DNA of 64,000 bases from Sphingopyxis sp. DBS4 (GCF_024628865.1 NZ_CP102384.1:1437001-1501000); one strand, 5' to 3'; numbered from the stretch's first letter, positions 1 through 9,727 are shown. Translations and numbers: made by a program. Notes: generated by a model from the sequence alone, not told the origin.

Positions 1-710
1 GCGAGCGGACGGAGCGCGAGCGACAGCTTGCCCATATTCTGCGCGACGGCGATCTTCTCCGCGATATCGGGCGTCGCCTCGAGCGTTACTGAGCCGAAGG
101 TGCGGACCGGCGTCTTGCCGGTTTCATCCTCGGCATCGTAGCGCTGGTCGGTCGCCAGGACGCGAACGTTGCGGACGATCGTCTCTGCCGTATAGAGTTC
201 GTCGTCGGGATAGGCGCTGCCTTCCTTGATCTTGAGCTCCTGCGCCAGAACCACGTCGACGCGGTCGCCCGGAAAGACGAAGCCGGCGACGCCCTGTTCC
301 TGCGAAACCTTGACCGTCACCGCGCGCATGCCCGGCCCAAGCGCCGCGGCGAGGAAGCCGCGATCATCGGGATGGACGAGCGCGCCCTGCGTCAGCGGCT
401 GCCCCGCGGTGATCGGATAGCGCACGACGGTGCCGACCAGAGTCTGGACGTCGGTCTTTTCCTTCAGGAAATAGGCCTTTTCGACCAGTTCCTTCGGCCA
501 GGGCTGAAAGCGGAAGCTGTCGGGGCCGATGATCGTGCCGGCCGGCAGCTGCCGGGTCGCGACAAGGATCATGGGTCCGTTGATTTCCGGTGCAGCCGCC
601 GCGCGTGCCGTCGGCGTCGACGCGCCGCGCATCATCTGATTGACCCCGAACGCAGCCCCGATCGCAATGACCAGCGCGCCGACGATCAGCATAATCTTTC
701 GTGTATCCAC
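1..710 (-). CDS. cpaB: Flp pilus assembly protein CpaB (3' end outside window)
   Basis: CpaB/RcpC-family subunit of the Tad/Flp pilus machine, an inner-membrane-anchored periplasmic protein that works with the CpaC secretin. The reading frame starts at GTG (708-710), with AGGAGG about 8 bases upstream. An N-terminal membrane segment (about residues 6-22) is followed by an SAF-like periplasmic region, where 'VATRQLPAGTII' and 'YPITAGQPLT' fit the family. About 236 codons are visible and the gene runs off the left edge. It lies 44 bases downstream of cpaA on the same strand, so the pilus operon continues leftwards. The family call is firm; the length cannot be judged. Confidence 0.88.
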   Translation of the reverse strand, partial: MDTRKIMLIVGALVIAIGAAFGVNQMMRGASTPTARAAAAPEINGPMILVATRQLPAGTIIGPDSFRFQPWPKELVEKAYFLKEKTDVQTLVGTVVRYPITAGQPLTQGALVHPDDRGFLAAALGPGMRAVTVKVSQEQGVAGFVFPGDRVDVVLAQELKIKEGSAYPDDELYTAETIVRNVRVLATDQRYDAEDETGKTPVRTFGSVTLEATPDIAEKIAVAQNMGKLSLALRPL

Positions 711-754
711 GATTTTCGCCTCCTACGCCGAACCAGAGATGGTGGCGCTTGCCC

Positions 755-1243
755 TCAACTCGATGCGATAGACTGAAAGTGGTTAAGATATTGTTGGTGA
801 AGCGCCCAAAGACCGGCGATCGCGATCGCCACGCCATAAGGAACCTCTATCACCTTGTCCGAAGGCCTTATTTTCGACTGGATCAGCATGACGGCCGACA
901 GGATGCCCCCGCCGATCGCCATGATGGTCAGCATCGGAACGAACAGCGGCAGCGGAATCCACAGCATCACCGCGCCGATCATCTTCACGTCGCCGCCGCC
1001 CATCGCGCCGATAGCGAACAGTCCGGCAAAAAGCAGGAAGACGCCGAACGCAGCCGCCAACTGAAGCGGAATATCGGGCCATAGCGCCCATCCCGCGGCG
1101 ATCCAGAAGGGGACGGCGAGCAAGGCCATCGCCGCATTCAGGCCGTTCGAGATGGTGCGCGAGCGTAGGTCGCTGACCGCCGCGGCGATCATCAGCACGC
1201 CGAGAAGCGCCATCAGGCATAGGGAAACGAAGCCGCTTTGCAT
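755..1243 (-). CDS. cpaA: Prepilin peptidase CpaA (A24 family)
   Basis: Small type IV prepilin peptidase that cleaves Flp-type prepilins at the inner membrane. The aspartyl protease pair is visible: Asp25 in 'VSDLRSR' and Asp85 in 'GGGDVK', the GxGD-like signature. The rest is hydrophobic helices. At 162 aa it is the short form without the N-methylation domain. I chose the ATG at 1243 because AGGGG lies about 8 bases upstream; an in-frame start at 1264 would add 7 residues. It is first in the operon seen here, before cpaB. No flp pilin gene lies between it and the divergent oxidoreductase. Confidence 0.9.
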   Translation of the reverse strand: MQSGFVSLCLMALLGVLMIAAAVSDLRSRTISNGLNAAMALLAVPFWIAAGWALWPDIPLQLAAAFGVFLLFAGLFAIGAMGGGDVKMIGAVMLWIPLPLFVPMLTIMAIGGGILSAVMLIQSKIRPSDKVIEVPYGVAIAIAGLWALHQQYLNHFQSIASS

Positions 1244-1332
1244 CGGTTTTCCCCTACACATCATGGCTTACCAAAGAGTAACCATGTCCCCGCACGGGTT
1301 GCATTCCGGCGCACAGCCGATATGCGGCGGCG

Positions 1333-2463
1333 ATGACCGATGCGCTGCCCTCCTCGACCGACGTGCTGATCGTCGGCGCGGGCATCGCCGGTGCCAGCCT
1401 CGCCGCCGCGCTGGCGCCCTATCGCCGGATATTGATGATCGAGGCGGAGGATGCTCCCGGCTATCATGCGACCGGCCGTTCGGCGGCCTTCTGGCAGGAA
1501 ACCTATGGCGGACCCGGCGTCCAGCCGCTGTCGATCGCGTCGTTCGATGACTTGCAGAATCCCCCAAGCGAATTTTCGGCGCGCGGTTTTCTGTCGCCGC
1601 GGACTGCCGTCAACCTCGCGCGCCGCGGGGATGCGGCTGCGGTCGATGCGTTCGTTGCGGGCTTTGCGGCCGGCGGCGTGCCGATGGAACGGATGTCCGC
1701 GACCGGGATTGCACGCCTCGTTCCCGGAATCCGCCCCGAATGGAGCGAGGCAGCCTTCGAGGCGTCTTGCAGCGATATCGACGTCGGCGGGCTTCACGCC
1801 GCCTATCTGCGCGCGGCGAAGCGCGCGGGCGCAGGGCTCGCGACGCGAGCGCGGCTTGATAGCGCACGCAGCACGGGCGCAGGGTGGGAGGTTCGCCTCG
1901 GGGACGAAACCGTCCGTGCGAACCTGATCGTCAATGCCGCCGGAGCCTGGGCCGACCGGGTAGCCGAAGCCTGCGGCGCCGCGCCGCTGGGCATCCAGCC
2001 TTATCGGCGAACCGTCATCCAGCTTCGGCTCGATTATCCGGTGCCCGCCAGCCTGCCGCTGGTGATCGACATCGGCGGAAATTTCTATTTCAAAGGGGAA
2101 AGCGAAGGGCGGATCTGGCTCAGCCCGCACGACGAGACGCCGTCGCCGCCCTGCGACGCGGCGCCCGAGGAACTGGACGTCGCGCTCGCGATCGAACGGC
2201 TGCGGCAGGTCGTCGACTGGCCGGTCGCGGCGGTCGAGAGGAAATGGGCGGGACTGCGCAGCTTTGCGCCCGACCGCCTGCCTGTCTTCGGCGCCGATGC
2301 GTGCGTTCCCGGCTTCGTCTGGTGCGCGGGGCAGGGCGGGTTCGGGATCCAGACCTCGCCGGCGATCTCCGCGCTGCTCGCAGCAGAGCTCGGCGCCCCC
2401 GCGCCGGAGGGTGCGATAGGGCGTGTCGACCCGGCGCCCTATGCCCCATCGCGGCTCGCCTGA
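1333..2463 (+). CDS. FAD-dependent oxidoreductase, DauA-like
   Basis: DAO-family flavoenzyme of 376 aa. The N-terminal dinucleotide-binding motif 'IVGAGIAGAS' is followed by 'HATGRSA', then 'NAAGAW' in the middle and 'WAGLRSFAPD' and 'GQGGFGIQTS' near the C terminus. These blocks match the D-arginine dehydrogenase (DauA) type of D-amino-acid dehydrogenase more closely than glycine oxidase. By homology it would oxidatively deaminate a D-amino acid. The substrate cannot be read from the sequence, and there is no dauB partner beside it. It is transcribed divergently from cpaA and appears to be a single gene. Confidence 0.8.
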   Translation: MTDALPSSTDVLIVGAGIAGASLAAALAPYRRILMIEAEDAPGYHATGRSAAFWQETYGGPGVQPLSIASFDDLQNPPSEFSARGFLSPRTAVNLARRGDAAAVDAFVAGFAAGGVPMERMSATGIARLVPGIRPEWSEAAFEASCSDIDVGGLHAAYLRAAKRAGAGLATRARLDSARSTGAGWEVRLGDETVRANLIVNAAGAWADRVAEACGAAPLGIQPYRRTVIQLRLDYPVPASLPLVIDIGGNFYFKGESEGRIWLSPHDETPSPPCDAAPEELDVALAIERLRQVVDWPVAAVERKWAGLRSFAPDRLPVFGADACVPGFVWCAGQGGFGIQTSPAISALLAAELGAPAPEGAIGRVDPAPYAPSRLA

Positions 2464-2554
2464 GCCGCATCTAGCCGCTTGCGCGGTGAGATCGGTGGAT
2501 TACCATGGGCTTAGCCGCGTCACCCCCGTCGCGGCCTGACCTGTGGAGGATGGC

Positions 2555-2731
2555 ATGGCCCATTATTTCGAAATCAAGAAGAACAAGAAGGGCGAATTTG
2601 TCGCCTATTTCAAATATAATAGCGAACCCATCTTCTGGACCGAAGGCTACACCAGCAAGGCTTCGGCGAAAAATGCCATCGAGTCGATCCTCAAGAACGG
2701 GCCGGGCGCGGAAGTCCGCGAAGCCGAATAA
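2555..2731 (+). CDS. YegP-family (DUF1508) small protein
   Basis: A 58-residue protein of the DUF1508/YegP type. It begins 'MAHYFEIKKNKKGEF' and contains 'WTEGYTSKASAKNAI', the usual single repeat of this fold. Function is unknown in the family. The ATG at 2555 is preferred over an in-frame GTG at 2543 because GGAGGA (2545-2550) sits at ideal spacing. It is followed tail-to-tail by rnhA, with 18 bases between the two stop codons. Confidence 0.8.
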   Translation: MAHYFEIKKNKKGEFVAYFKYNSEPIFWTEGYTSKASAKNAIESILKNGPGAEVREAE

Positions 2732-2749
2732 TAGCGAGGGCGCGGGCGT

Positions 2750-3202
2750 TTAGCGCGCCCGCGCCACTTCCAGCGCGGCGTCGCTCGCCAGCTTGTCGGC
2801 CAGTTCATTGTCGCCATGCCCGGCGTGGCCCTTGACCCACAGCCACTCGATGTCGTGCCGCGCTGCCTCGGCGACCAGCCGCTGCCACAGATCGGCGTTG
2901 GCGACCGGCTTCTTCGCCGCGGTCTTCCAGCCGTTGCGCTGCCAGCCGTGCACCCATTTGGTGATGCCGTCGCGGACATAGATGCTGTCGGTCGACAGTT
3001 CGACATGGCAGCGCCGCTTGAGCGCGGCGAGCGCTTCGATCGCGGCCATCAATTCCATGCGGTTGTTCGTCGTGTCGCGCTCGCCGCCCGCCAGCGTCTT
3101 GACCACATCGCCCCAACGTAGCACCGCGCCCCAGCCCCCCGGGCCGGGATTGCCCTTGCACGCGCCGTCGGTGGCGACGATCACCGTCTTGCCGGTCGTC
3201 AT
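2750..3202 (-). CDS. rnhA: Ribonuclease HI
   Basis: RNase HI of 150 aa, which degrades the RNA strand of RNA-DNA hybrids such as Okazaki primers and R-loops. The four acidic catalytic residues are present: Asp12 ('[12 protein letters not shown]'), Glu50 ('NNRMEL'), Asp72 ('STDSIYV') and Asp136 ('NELADKLA'). His126 is in 'VKGHAGHG'. Its length equals the bacterial norm. The start ATG (3200-3202) overlaps the thrB stop by 4 bases, so it is the last gene of the coupled operon ispH-thrB-rnhA. The frame stays open upstream, but that part is the antisense reading of thrB. Confidence 0.96.
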   Translation of the reverse strand: MTTGKTVIVATDGACKGNPGPGGWGAVLRWGDVVKTLAGGERDTTNNRMELMAAIEALAALKRRCHVELSTDSIYVRDGITKWVHGWQRNGWKTAAKKPVANADLWQRLVAEAARHDIEWLWVKGHAGHGDNELADKLASDAALEVARAR

Positions 3203-4161
3203 GCGGCGGTGAACAGGCTGGCGGCATCGCCCGCCTGATAACGGCGCAAGCGATTGAGAAAGGGCACCGGATCCTTGCGCGTGACAAGCGCGTCGGCCGG
3301 GGTGTGTACCCAGTCGTGCGCGCGCGTGAGCAGGAAGCGCAAAGATGCGCCGCGCGCGAGCAGCGGCAGCGCGGCGATTTCCGCTTCGCTCAGCGCGACC
3401 TCGCGTGCATAGCCACGCATCAGCGCCCGCGCGCGGACGGGATCGCAATGGCTGCCGTCGTCGGAAAAGGTCCATGATGCATGGGTGACCGCAAGGTCAT
3501 AGGCGCGAAAGTCGCTTGCCGCGAAATAGAAGTCGATGAGCCCCGTCACCGTCTCGCCGAGCATCAGCACATTGTCGGGGAAGAGGTCGGCGTGGATGAC
3601 GTGCGCGGGAAGCTCCCCGGGCCAGTTCGCGTCGAGGAAGGCGAGCTCCGCCTCGACGATATCCTGCAGTCCAGAAATCACCGCGTCGAGATCGCCGGTC
3701 GCATCGGCGATCGCACGCCAGTGGCGGTGGCCCATGCTGTTTTCGCGCCCACCCGGAAAATCGGCGGCGGCGCGGTGTATCGCGCCGAGCGCCGCGCCGA
3801 CCGCCGTGCACTGATCCGGCGTCGGGTGGCTCGGCGATATGCCCGACAGAAACTGGATGATGCAGGCGGCGCGGCCAGCGATTTCCTGGATCGCGATGCC
3901 TTCGCGGTCGTGGATCATCGCCGGAACCGGGCAATCGCGGCTCGCGAGATGATCGAGCAGATCGACGAAGAAGGGCAGGTCATCCACCCGCACCCGCTTT
4001 TCATAGAGCGTCAGGATGAACTGGCCGCCGCTGGTTTCGAGCAGGTAGTTGCTGTTCTCGACCCCTTCGGCGATGCCCTTGCACGACCGGACGGTGCCGA
4101 TATCGTAGCGGGAAACAAGGGTCGCGAGGTCGTCGGGATCGACGTGCGTATAGACCGCCAT
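3199..4161 (-). CDS. thrB: Homoserine kinase, aminoglycoside-phosphotransferase type
   Basis: Homoserine kinase II of 320 aa, which makes O-phosphohomoserine for threonine synthesis. It belongs to the APH/choline-kinase fold, not to GHMP kinases. Visible motifs are 'GVENSNYLL' near the N terminus, the catalytic loop '[12 protein letters not shown]' (HxD and downstream Asn) and the Mg-binding 'IDFYFAA'. Its ATG shares one base with the ispH stop, and its own stop overlaps rnhA by 4 bases. This order is common in alphaproteobacteria. Confidence 0.95.
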   Translation of the reverse strand: MAVYTHVDPDDLATLVSRYDIGTVRSCKGIAEGVENSNYLLETSGGQFILTLYEKRVRVDDLPFFVDLLDHLASRDCPVPAMIHDREGIAIQEIAGRAACIIQFLSGISPSHPTPDQCTAVGAALGAIHRAAADFPGGRENSMGHRHWRAIADATGDLDAVISGLQDIVEAELAFLDANWPGELPAHVIHADLFPDNVLMLGETVTGLIDFYFAASDFRAYDLAVTHASWTFSDDGSHCDPVRARALMRGYAREVALSEAEIAALPLLARGASLRFLLTRAHDWVHTPADALVTRKDPVPFLNRLRRYQAGDAASLFTAA

Positions 4162-5135
4162 CAGTCGGCCACCGGCTCGAGCCCGCGCGGGAGTTTGAAG
4201 ACCATGTTTTCTTCGGCGGTTACCACGACATCCTCCACAATCGGGCGGTGCGCGGCGACGGCGTCGATGACTTCGCGGACCAGCGTTTCGGGCGCGCTGG
4301 CGCCCGCGGTGATGCCGAGCGTGGCGATGTCCGTCAGCCAGGCCGGATCGATGTCGCTGCCGCGTTGGACGAGATGCGCCGGGGTGCCCAGCCGCTCGGC
4401 GACCTCGACGAGACGCAGGCTGTTCGAGCTGTTGGGGGCGCCGATCACGATCATTCGGTCGCAGCGGCGGGCGATCGCCTTCACCGCGTCCTGCCGGTTC
4501 GAGGTCGCATAGCAGATATCCTCGCCGCGCGGCCCGGCGATCGACGGGAAACGATGCTGGAGCGCCGCGACGATGTCGCGCGTGTCGTCGACCGACAGCG
4601 TCGTCTGGGTCAGGAAGGACAGCATGTCGGGATCGGGCGGCGCCAGCGCGGCGACATCGTCGACCGATTCGACCAGGGTCATCGCACCCTCGGGCAATTG
4701 GCCGAGCGTTCCGATGACCTCGGGATGGCCGGCGTGGCCGATGAAGATGATGTGGCGGCCGCTCTCGTTCGCGCGTTCGGCCTGGCGATGAACCTTCGAG
4801 ACGAGCGGGCAGGTCGCGTCGATATAGTCGAGCCCGCGCGCCTCGGCCTTCGCGGGTACTGCCTTGGGCACGCCGTGGGCGCTGAATACCACCGGAACGC
4901 CGTCGGGAACCTGATCGAGCGATTCGACGAAAATCGCGCCCTTGGCCTTCAGCGATTCCACGACATAGCGGTTGTGGACGATTTCGTGGCGGACATAGAC
5001 CGGGGCGCCGAAGCGGATCAGCGCCAGTTCGACGATGCGGATCGCCCGGTCCACACCGGCGCAAAAGCCGCGCGGTGCCGCGATCAGGACCGCGAGTTCG
5101 GCGCTTTCCTGCGCGATCGGTTGGGGAGCGTTCAT
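4161..5135 (-). CDS. ispH: 4-hydroxy-3-methylbut-2-enyl diphosphate reductase
   Basis: IspH (LytB), 324 aa, the last step of the MEP isoprenoid pathway, converting HMBPP to IPP and DMAPP. The three cluster-ligating cysteines are Cys25 ('[10 protein letters not shown]'), Cys109 ('DATCPLV') and Cys208 ('ICYATSNRQ'). The substrate-binding histidines are in '[10 protein letters not shown]', 'SAHGVP' and 'GHAGHPEV'. It is the first gene of the ispH-thrB-rnhA operon. The preceding 150 bases are the likely promoter region, shared with the divergent lipoprotein gene. Confidence 0.97.
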   Translation of the reverse strand: MNAPQPIAQESAELAVLIAAPRGFCAGVDRAIRIVELALIRFGAPVYVRHEIVHNRYVVESLKAKGAIFVESLDQVPDGVPVVFSAHGVPKAVPAKAEARGLDYIDATCPLVSKVHRQAERANESGRHIIFIGHAGHPEVIGTLGQLPEGAMTLVESVDDVAALAPPDPDMLSFLTQTTLSVDDTRDIVAALQHRFPSIAGPRGEDICYATSNRQDAVKAIARRCDRMIVIGAPNSSNSLRLVEVAERLGTPAHLVQRGSDIDPAWLTDIATLGITAGASAPETLVREVIDAVAAHRPIVEDVVVTAEENMVFKLPRGLEPVAD

Positions 5136-5287
5136 GGTGCGCGCGCTCTAGCCTAGCTCGGTATATGCGGTAAAGCAGGTTCGTCCGTGTTGCGCCTCGT
5201 TCATCGCGCCGATAAGAAGCGGCGCGCATGGAGCGTCGGACAGCCGGTTCGTCGGACCTGCCTCGAGATTTGGAAAGCCCGGTTTCT

Positions 5288-5962
5288 ATGATGTTCATCT
5301 CCTCCTCGTCCCGCAAACTCGTCGCCGTGCTGTGCGGGGGCGCGGCCCTGGCGACGATCGCCGGCTGCGCGAAGGACAATGACATCGACGTTTCGGCCGG
5401 CGGCGCGGGCATCACCGCGACGCGCAGCGCTTGCCCGGCGGTCGCCGTTCCCGCCTATACGGGTGACATCACCCTGTTCGACCCGGCGACCAGCCGCGAC
5501 GCGCGGGCGATCGACGTCGTCGCGACGATCACCCACGTCACGCCGCAATGCAATGATCAGGCCGAAAAAGTCTATCAGCTCGCCGATTTCGACGTCGTGG
5601 CGACGCGCCGCGACGCGGGGCCCGCGCGAACGGTGACGCTGCCCTATTTCTCGACGGTGGTGCAGGGCGGCACCGCGGTCATCGCCAAGCGTGTCGGCCA
5701 GGTCACGGTGAGCTTTGCCGAAGGCCAGGTGCGCGGTACAGGGCACGGCCAGGCCGCCGCCTATGTCGATCGTGCTGCGGCGACGCTGCCCGCTGATATC
5801 CAGGAACGTATCACGCGCCGCCGCAAGGCCGGCGAAGAGGATGCCGCGATCGACCCGCTGAGCATCCCCGAAGTTCGCACCGCGGTGCAACGCGCGAGCT
5901 TCGAACTGCTCGTCGGCTTTCAGCTCACGCAGGATCAACTCGAATATAACGTCCGACGATAA
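5288..5962 (+). CDS. Hypothetical lipoprotein
   Basis: Predicted 224-aa lipoprotein. A positively charged, hydrophobic leader ends in the lipobox 'ATIAGC', so the mature protein should begin at that cysteine. The rest has no motif I recognise: a mixed alpha/beta stretch with 'DVVATITHVTPQC' and a C-terminal helix rich in charged residues. I prefer the ATG at 5288 ('MMFISSS'), because the in-frame start at 5228 would put 20 non-signal residues in front. It stands alone between ispH (divergent) and argS, and a probable terminator follows. Function unknown. Confidence 0.72.
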   Translation: MMFISSSSRKLVAVLCGGAALATIAGCAKDNDIDVSAGGAGITATRSACPAVAVPAYTGDITLFDPATSRDARAIDVVATITHVTPQCNDQAEKVYQLADFDVVATRRDAGPARTVTLPYFSTVVQGGTAVIAKRVGQVTVSFAEGQVRGTGHGQAAAYVDRAAATLPADIQERITRRRKAGEEDAAIDPLSIPEVRTAVQRASFELLVGFQLTQDQLEYNVRR

Positions 5963-6002
5963 GGTTCGCGGCGGCGCACCAGCGCCGTTCGCTTTCGCTC
6001 AT

Positions 6003-6034
6003 GCCCTGCCGCGCCGACGCGAGGCAGGGCTTTT
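6003..6034 (+). terminator. Hairpin and T-run after the lipoprotein gene
   Basis: An 8-bp stem (GCCCTGCC at 6003-6010 with GGCAGGGC at 6023-6030) is followed directly by TTTT (6031-6034). A short inner GCG/CGC pair may extend it. Its place between the lipoprotein stop and argS fits a Rho-independent terminator, although the T-run is short. Confidence 0.6.
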
Positions 6035-6097
6035 CGCGTGCCCAAAGCTGCGTTAGGGCGCGCGCGACCGTTTTTTCGCTTCAAGATAGGCCTCGCC

Positions 6098-7825
6098 GTG
6101 ACCCTGTTCAGCCGCTTTTCCGCCCATATCGACGCCGCGCTCGATGCGCTGGTCGCGCGCGATGCGCTTCCCGCCGGACTCGACCGGAGCGCGATCAGCG
6201 TCGAGCCGCCGCGCGATCCCTCGCACGGCGACGTCGCGACCAATGCCGCGATGGTGCTCGCCAAGCCCGCGGGCACCAATCCGCGCGCGCTTGCCGAACA
6301 GCTTGTCGCCGAACTCGGCGCGCTCGATGAAGTGACCGAAGCGAGCGTCGCCGGGCCCGGCTTCATCAACCTGCGCCTTGCCGACGACAGCTGGCGGAGC
6401 GAGCTCGCGCTGATCCATGCCGAGGGCGGCGATTACGGCCGCTCGGCGATGGGCGAGGGGCGGCGGGTCAATGTCGAATATGTCTCGGCCAACCCGACCG
6501 GGCCGATGCACGTCGGCCATTGCCGCGGCGCGGTCGTCGGCGATGCGCTCGCGGCCTTGCTCGAATATGCGGGGCATCGGGTCACCCGCGAATATTATGT
6601 CAATGACGCCGGCGCGCAGGTCGACGTGCTCGCGCGCTCGGTCCACATGCGCTACCGCGAAGCGCTGGGCGAAGACGTCGGCGCGATCCCCGAGGGGCTC
6701 TATCCCGGAGATTATCTGAAGCCCGTCGCCGCGAAGCTCGCCGCCGAATATGGCGACCGCTATGTCGGAACGCCTGAGAGCGCGTGGCTCGGGCTGTTCC
6801 GCGCCGAGGCGGTCAGCGCGATGATGGACATGATCCGCGCCGACCTCGCCAAGCTCGGCATCCACCACGATCTCTTTTCGTCCGAAGCCGAGCTTCAGGC
6901 GGAAGGCAAACCCGCTGCGGCCGAGAAATGGCTGCGCGAGCATGATCTGGTCTATGACGGCCAGCTCGAAGCGCCGAAGGGCGAAACGCCCGAGGATTGG
7001 GAACCGGTCGAACTGCCGCTGTTCCGCTCGACCCGGTTCGGCGACGATCAGGACCGGCCGATCAAGAAGTCCGACGGAAGCTGGACCTATTTCGGCGCCG
7101 ACCTCGCCTATCATTTCCAGAAAAGCCAGGATGCCGACGAACTGATCGACATCTGGGGCGCCGACCATGCGGGGACGGTCAAGCGGATCAAGGCAGCGGT
7201 CGCGGCGCTGACCGGCGGCAAGACGCGTTTCGACGTCAAGCTGGTGCAGATGGTCCGGCTGCTCAAGAATGGCGAGCCGTTCAAAATGTCGAAGCGCGCG
7301 GGCAATTTCGTCACCCTCGCCGACATCGTCGACGAGGTCGGCAAGGATGCGGTGCGCTTCACCATGCTGACGCGCAAGGCCGATGCGCAGATGGATTTCG
7401 ACTTTGCCAAGGTCGTCGAGGCGTCGCGCGACAATCCGGTCTTCTATGTCCAATACGCCCATGCGCGGATCGCGTCGCTGAAGCGCAAGCTCGCCGAGGC
7501 GGGCGTTGCGGCGGCGGCGCCGAACCCGGCGCGGCTCGACGACTATGAGCTCGGCCTCGTCAAGCTGCTCGCGCAATTCCCGCGTATCGTCGAGGCGGCG
7601 GCATCAGCGCGCGAGCCGCACCGTATCGCCTTCTACCTCGGCGACCTCGCCGCGGCGTTCCATGCCTGGTGGAACATGGGTAACGACCGGCCCGAAGCGC
7701 GTGTCATTTTGGCAAACGACCCTGAACTGACCGCGACGCGGCTTTATTTGGCCGACGGAATCGGGCAGGTTATCCGCAACGGGCTCCACCTGATGGGAGT
7801 GGAAGCCCTTGAGGAGATGAGCTGA
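6098..7825 (+). CDS. argS: Arginyl-tRNA synthetase
   Basis: ArgRS of 575 aa, a class I synthetase charging tRNA-Arg. The N-terminal Arg-specific domain is followed by the HIGH-type motif 'GPMHVGHCRG', the KMSKS-type motif 'KMSKRAGN' and a C-terminal anticodon-binding DALR domain ('QYAHARI' and onwards). I chose the GTG at 6098 ('VTLFSRFSAHIDAAL'), which has AGG 7 bases upstream and begins where homologues begin; an upstream in-frame start at 6038 lies just past the terminator. Its stop shares one base with the next gene, the start of an eight-gene run to tatC. Confidence 0.95.
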   Translation: MTLFSRFSAHIDAALDALVARDALPAGLDRSAISVEPPRDPSHGDVATNAAMVLAKPAGTNPRALAEQLVAELGALDEVTEASVAGPGFINLRLADDSWRSELALIHAEGGDYGRSAMGEGRRVNVEYVSANPTGPMHVGHCRGAVVGDALAALLEYAGHRVTREYYVNDAGAQVDVLARSVHMRYREALGEDVGAIPEGLYPGDYLKPVAAKLAAEYGDRYVGTPESAWLGLFRAEAVSAMMDMIRADLAKLGIHHDLFSSEAELQAEGKPAAAEKWLREHDLVYDGQLEAPKGETPEDWEPVELPLFRSTRFGDDQDRPIKKSDGSWTYFGADLAYHFQKSQDADELIDIWGADHAGTVKRIKAAVAALTGGKTRFDVKLVQMVRLLKNGEPFKMSKRAGNFVTLADIVDEVGKDAVRFTMLTRKADAQMDFDFAKVVEASRDNPVFYVQYAHARIASLKRKLAEAGVAAAAPNPARLDDYELGLVKLLAQFPRIVEAAASAREPHRIAFYLGDLAAAFHAWWNMGNDRPEARVILANDPELTATRLYLADGIGQVIRNGLHLMGVEALEEMS

Positions 7826-8625
7826 TGGCCGAGGGTAAGGGGGAAACCGCAGAGGAAACGGGCGGCGAGGGACTGGGCCTCGAAGGCGAGGATCGCCTGC
7901 CCTGGCTCGAAGCCGCCGACGGCTATGAAGACGATGGCGAGGTGTCCCCGGTCCGCCTGCTGGTAATGGTGCTCGGCGGGTTGCTGCTGATCGGTGCCGT
8001 GCTTGGCGCCCTGTGGTGGCTCCAGAACGGCGGCGCGCGCGGGCAGGGCGAACTGATCGCGGCGCAGAAGGGCGATTACAAGGTCGCGCCGAAGACCGAC
8101 GGCGCCAAGACCTTCGAGGGCGAGGGCGACGCGAGCTTCGCCGCGACCGAGGGCGCGGTTCCGGCGGGCAAGGTCGATCCGACGCGGATGCCCGAGGAAC
8201 CGGCGGTGACCCCCGCCGAGCGCGAAGCCGCCGCCAAGGCCGAAAAGGCAAAGGCCGACAGCGAAAAGGCGGCCGCGGCAAAGGCCGAGGCCGCGCGCAT
8301 CGCCGCCGCCGACAAGGGCAAGCCGGGGCCCGCCGCCATGTCGGTCAAGACCGGCGACGCAGCGGCGGCGGACAAGGCGCAGACGGGCGGTTCGGCGACG
8401 ATCCAGCTCGGCGCGTTCAGCAGCGAGGCCGCGGCGGCGAAGGCGTGGACCAATTTGTCGAAGCGCTTTCCCTATCTGGCCGATCTCGGCAAATCGGTGT
8501 CGCCGGCGACCGCCGGAGGCAAGACCGTCTACCGGCTCCGGGCCGCGGCGGGAAGCGCCGCCAACGCGGCGTCGCTCTGCGGAAAATTGCGCGTCGCGGG
8601 TGAAAATTGCGTCGTCGTCCGCTGA
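7825..8625 (+). CDS. SPOR-domain membrane protein
   Basis: A 266-aa bitopic membrane protein. It has an acidic cytoplasmic N terminus, one membrane helix at about residues 45-66 ('LLVMVLGGLLLIGAVLGALW'), a long Ala/Lys/Glu-rich periplasmic linker and a C-terminal SPOR domain ('ATIQLGAFSSEAAAAKAW' to the end). SPOR domains bind denuded septal peptidoglycan, so a role at the division site is likely by family knowledge. It is coupled to argS by a 1-base overlap and lies just before nagZ, a cell-wall recycling gene. Confidence 0.88.
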   Translation: MAEGKGETAEETGGEGLGLEGEDRLPWLEAADGYEDDGEVSPVRLLVMVLGGLLLIGAVLGALWWLQNGGARGQGELIAAQKGDYKVAPKTDGAKTFEGEGDASFAATEGAVPAGKVDPTRMPEEPAVTPAEREAAAKAEKAKADSEKAAAAKAEAARIAAADKGKPGPAAMSVKTGDAAAADKAQTGGSATIQLGAFSSEAAAAKAWTNLSKRFPYLADLGKSVSPATAGGKTVYRLRAAAGSAANAASLCGKLRVAGENCVVVR

Positions 8626-8663
8626 TTCGGCCCGCTTGGCCGCAGAGGACATTGGTTCATTTC

Positions 8664-8693
8664 CCCCCTCATGCCATATCGGGCACGAGGGGG
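8664..8693 (+). other. Intercistronic hairpin before nagZ
   Basis: CCCCTC-a-TGCC (8665-8675) pairs with GGCA-c-GAGGGG (8682-8692) in the gap between the SPOR gene and nagZ. No T-run follows, so it looks more like an mRNA processing or stability element than a terminator. This is inference from pairing only. Confidence 0.35.
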
Positions 8694-8719
8694 CGCCGAC
8701 CGATGGAGGTTGACGCACG

Positions 8720-9727
8720 ATGATACCCGCGATTTTCGGGCTTTCGGGCCTGACCCTGACCGATGACGAGCGCGCTTTCTTTCGCGACAGCGATCCCGCT
8801 GGCTATATCCTGTTCGGTCGCAATATCGCGAACCGCGAGCAGCTTCGGCGCCTGACCGATGATTTGCGCGGGCTCGATGGACGCGCCAACCTGCCGATCC
8901 TGATCGATCAAGAGGGCGGCCGCGTCGCGCGGATGAAGGCGCCCGAATGGCCCGATTTCCCAAGCGGCGCGGCGTTCGATGCGCTTTACGAGCGCGCCCC
9001 GGCCAGCGCGATCGAGGCGGCACGGCTCAACGCGATGGCGCTTGCGGTGATGCTTGCCGAGGTCGGGATCACCGTCGATTGCCTGCCGCTGCTCGATGTG
9101 CGTCAGCCGGGGGCAAGCGATGTGATCGGTGATCGTGCGCTCGGCAGCGAGCCGATGCGTGTCGCCGCGCTCGGCCGCGCGATCCTGAGCGGCCTTCAGG
9201 ACGGCGGCGTCGTCGGCGTCGTCAAACATATTCCGGGCCATGGCCGCGCGATGCTCGATACTCACGAAGCGCTGCCGACCGTCACCGCGTCCGACCATGA
9301 TCTGCAGAGCGATCTCGCGCCCTTTGCGGCGCTGCGCGATGCGGCGATGGCGATGACCTGCCATGTCATCTTCGACGCCTGGGACCGGGATCGGCCTGCG
9401 ACCCTGTCGCCGACCATCATCGACGGCATTATCCGCCAGCGCGTCGGTTTTCACGGTCTGTTGATGACCGACGACCTCGATATGAAGGCTCTGTCGGGCA
9501 CCGTCCCGTCGCGCGCCGCCGATGCGGTCGCCGCAGGATGCGACATCGCGCTCAACTGCTGGGCGAAGATGGACGACATGATCGGCATCGCGAAGGCGCT
9601 CGATCCGATCAGCACGCTTTCGCGCGCACGGCTCGAAGGGGCCATGGACCGGATCTCGGGCGCGCATGACTCGCGGCAGTTCGCGGTGCTCATCGACCAG
9701 CGCGACGCGCTGCTGGCGCTCGCCTGA
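8720..9727 (+). CDS. nagZ: Beta-N-acetylhexosaminidase
   Basis: Glycoside hydrolase family 3 enzyme of 335 aa, which removes GlcNAc from cytoplasmic anhydro-muropeptides during cell-wall recycling. 'IDQEGGRVARM' starts the conserved core. The family loop 'KHIPGHG' (Lys169-His170), followed by 'DTHEALP', carries the general acid/base histidine. 'MTDDLDM' (Asp251-Asp252) holds the nucleophile. No signal peptide is present, as expected for NagZ. Its stop shares one base with scpA. Confidence 0.94.
   Translation: MIPAIFGLSGLTLTDDERAFFRDSDPAGYILFGRNIANREQLRRLTDDLRGLDGRANLPILIDQEGGRVARMKAPEWPDFPSGAAFDALYERAPASAIEAARLNAMALAVMLAEVGITVDCLPLLDVRQPGASDVIGDRALGSEPMRVAALGRAILSGLQDGGVVGVVKHIPGHGRAMLDTHEALPTVTASDHDLQSDLAPFAALRDAAMAMTCHVIFDAWDRDRPATLSPTIIDGIIRQRVGFHGLLMTDDLDMKALSGTVPSRAADAVAAGCDIALNCWAKMDDMIGIAKALDPISTLSRARLEGAMDRISGAHDSRQFAVLIDQRDALLALA

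Noticed and set aside
3203..5415. Very long minus-strand open frame covering thrB, ispH and upstream as one 738-aa protein
   Set aside because: Only the last 320 residues form a recognisable protein (ThrB). The rest is another frame of ispH, low in complexity and rich in Arg and Pro, as expected from a GC-rich shadow.
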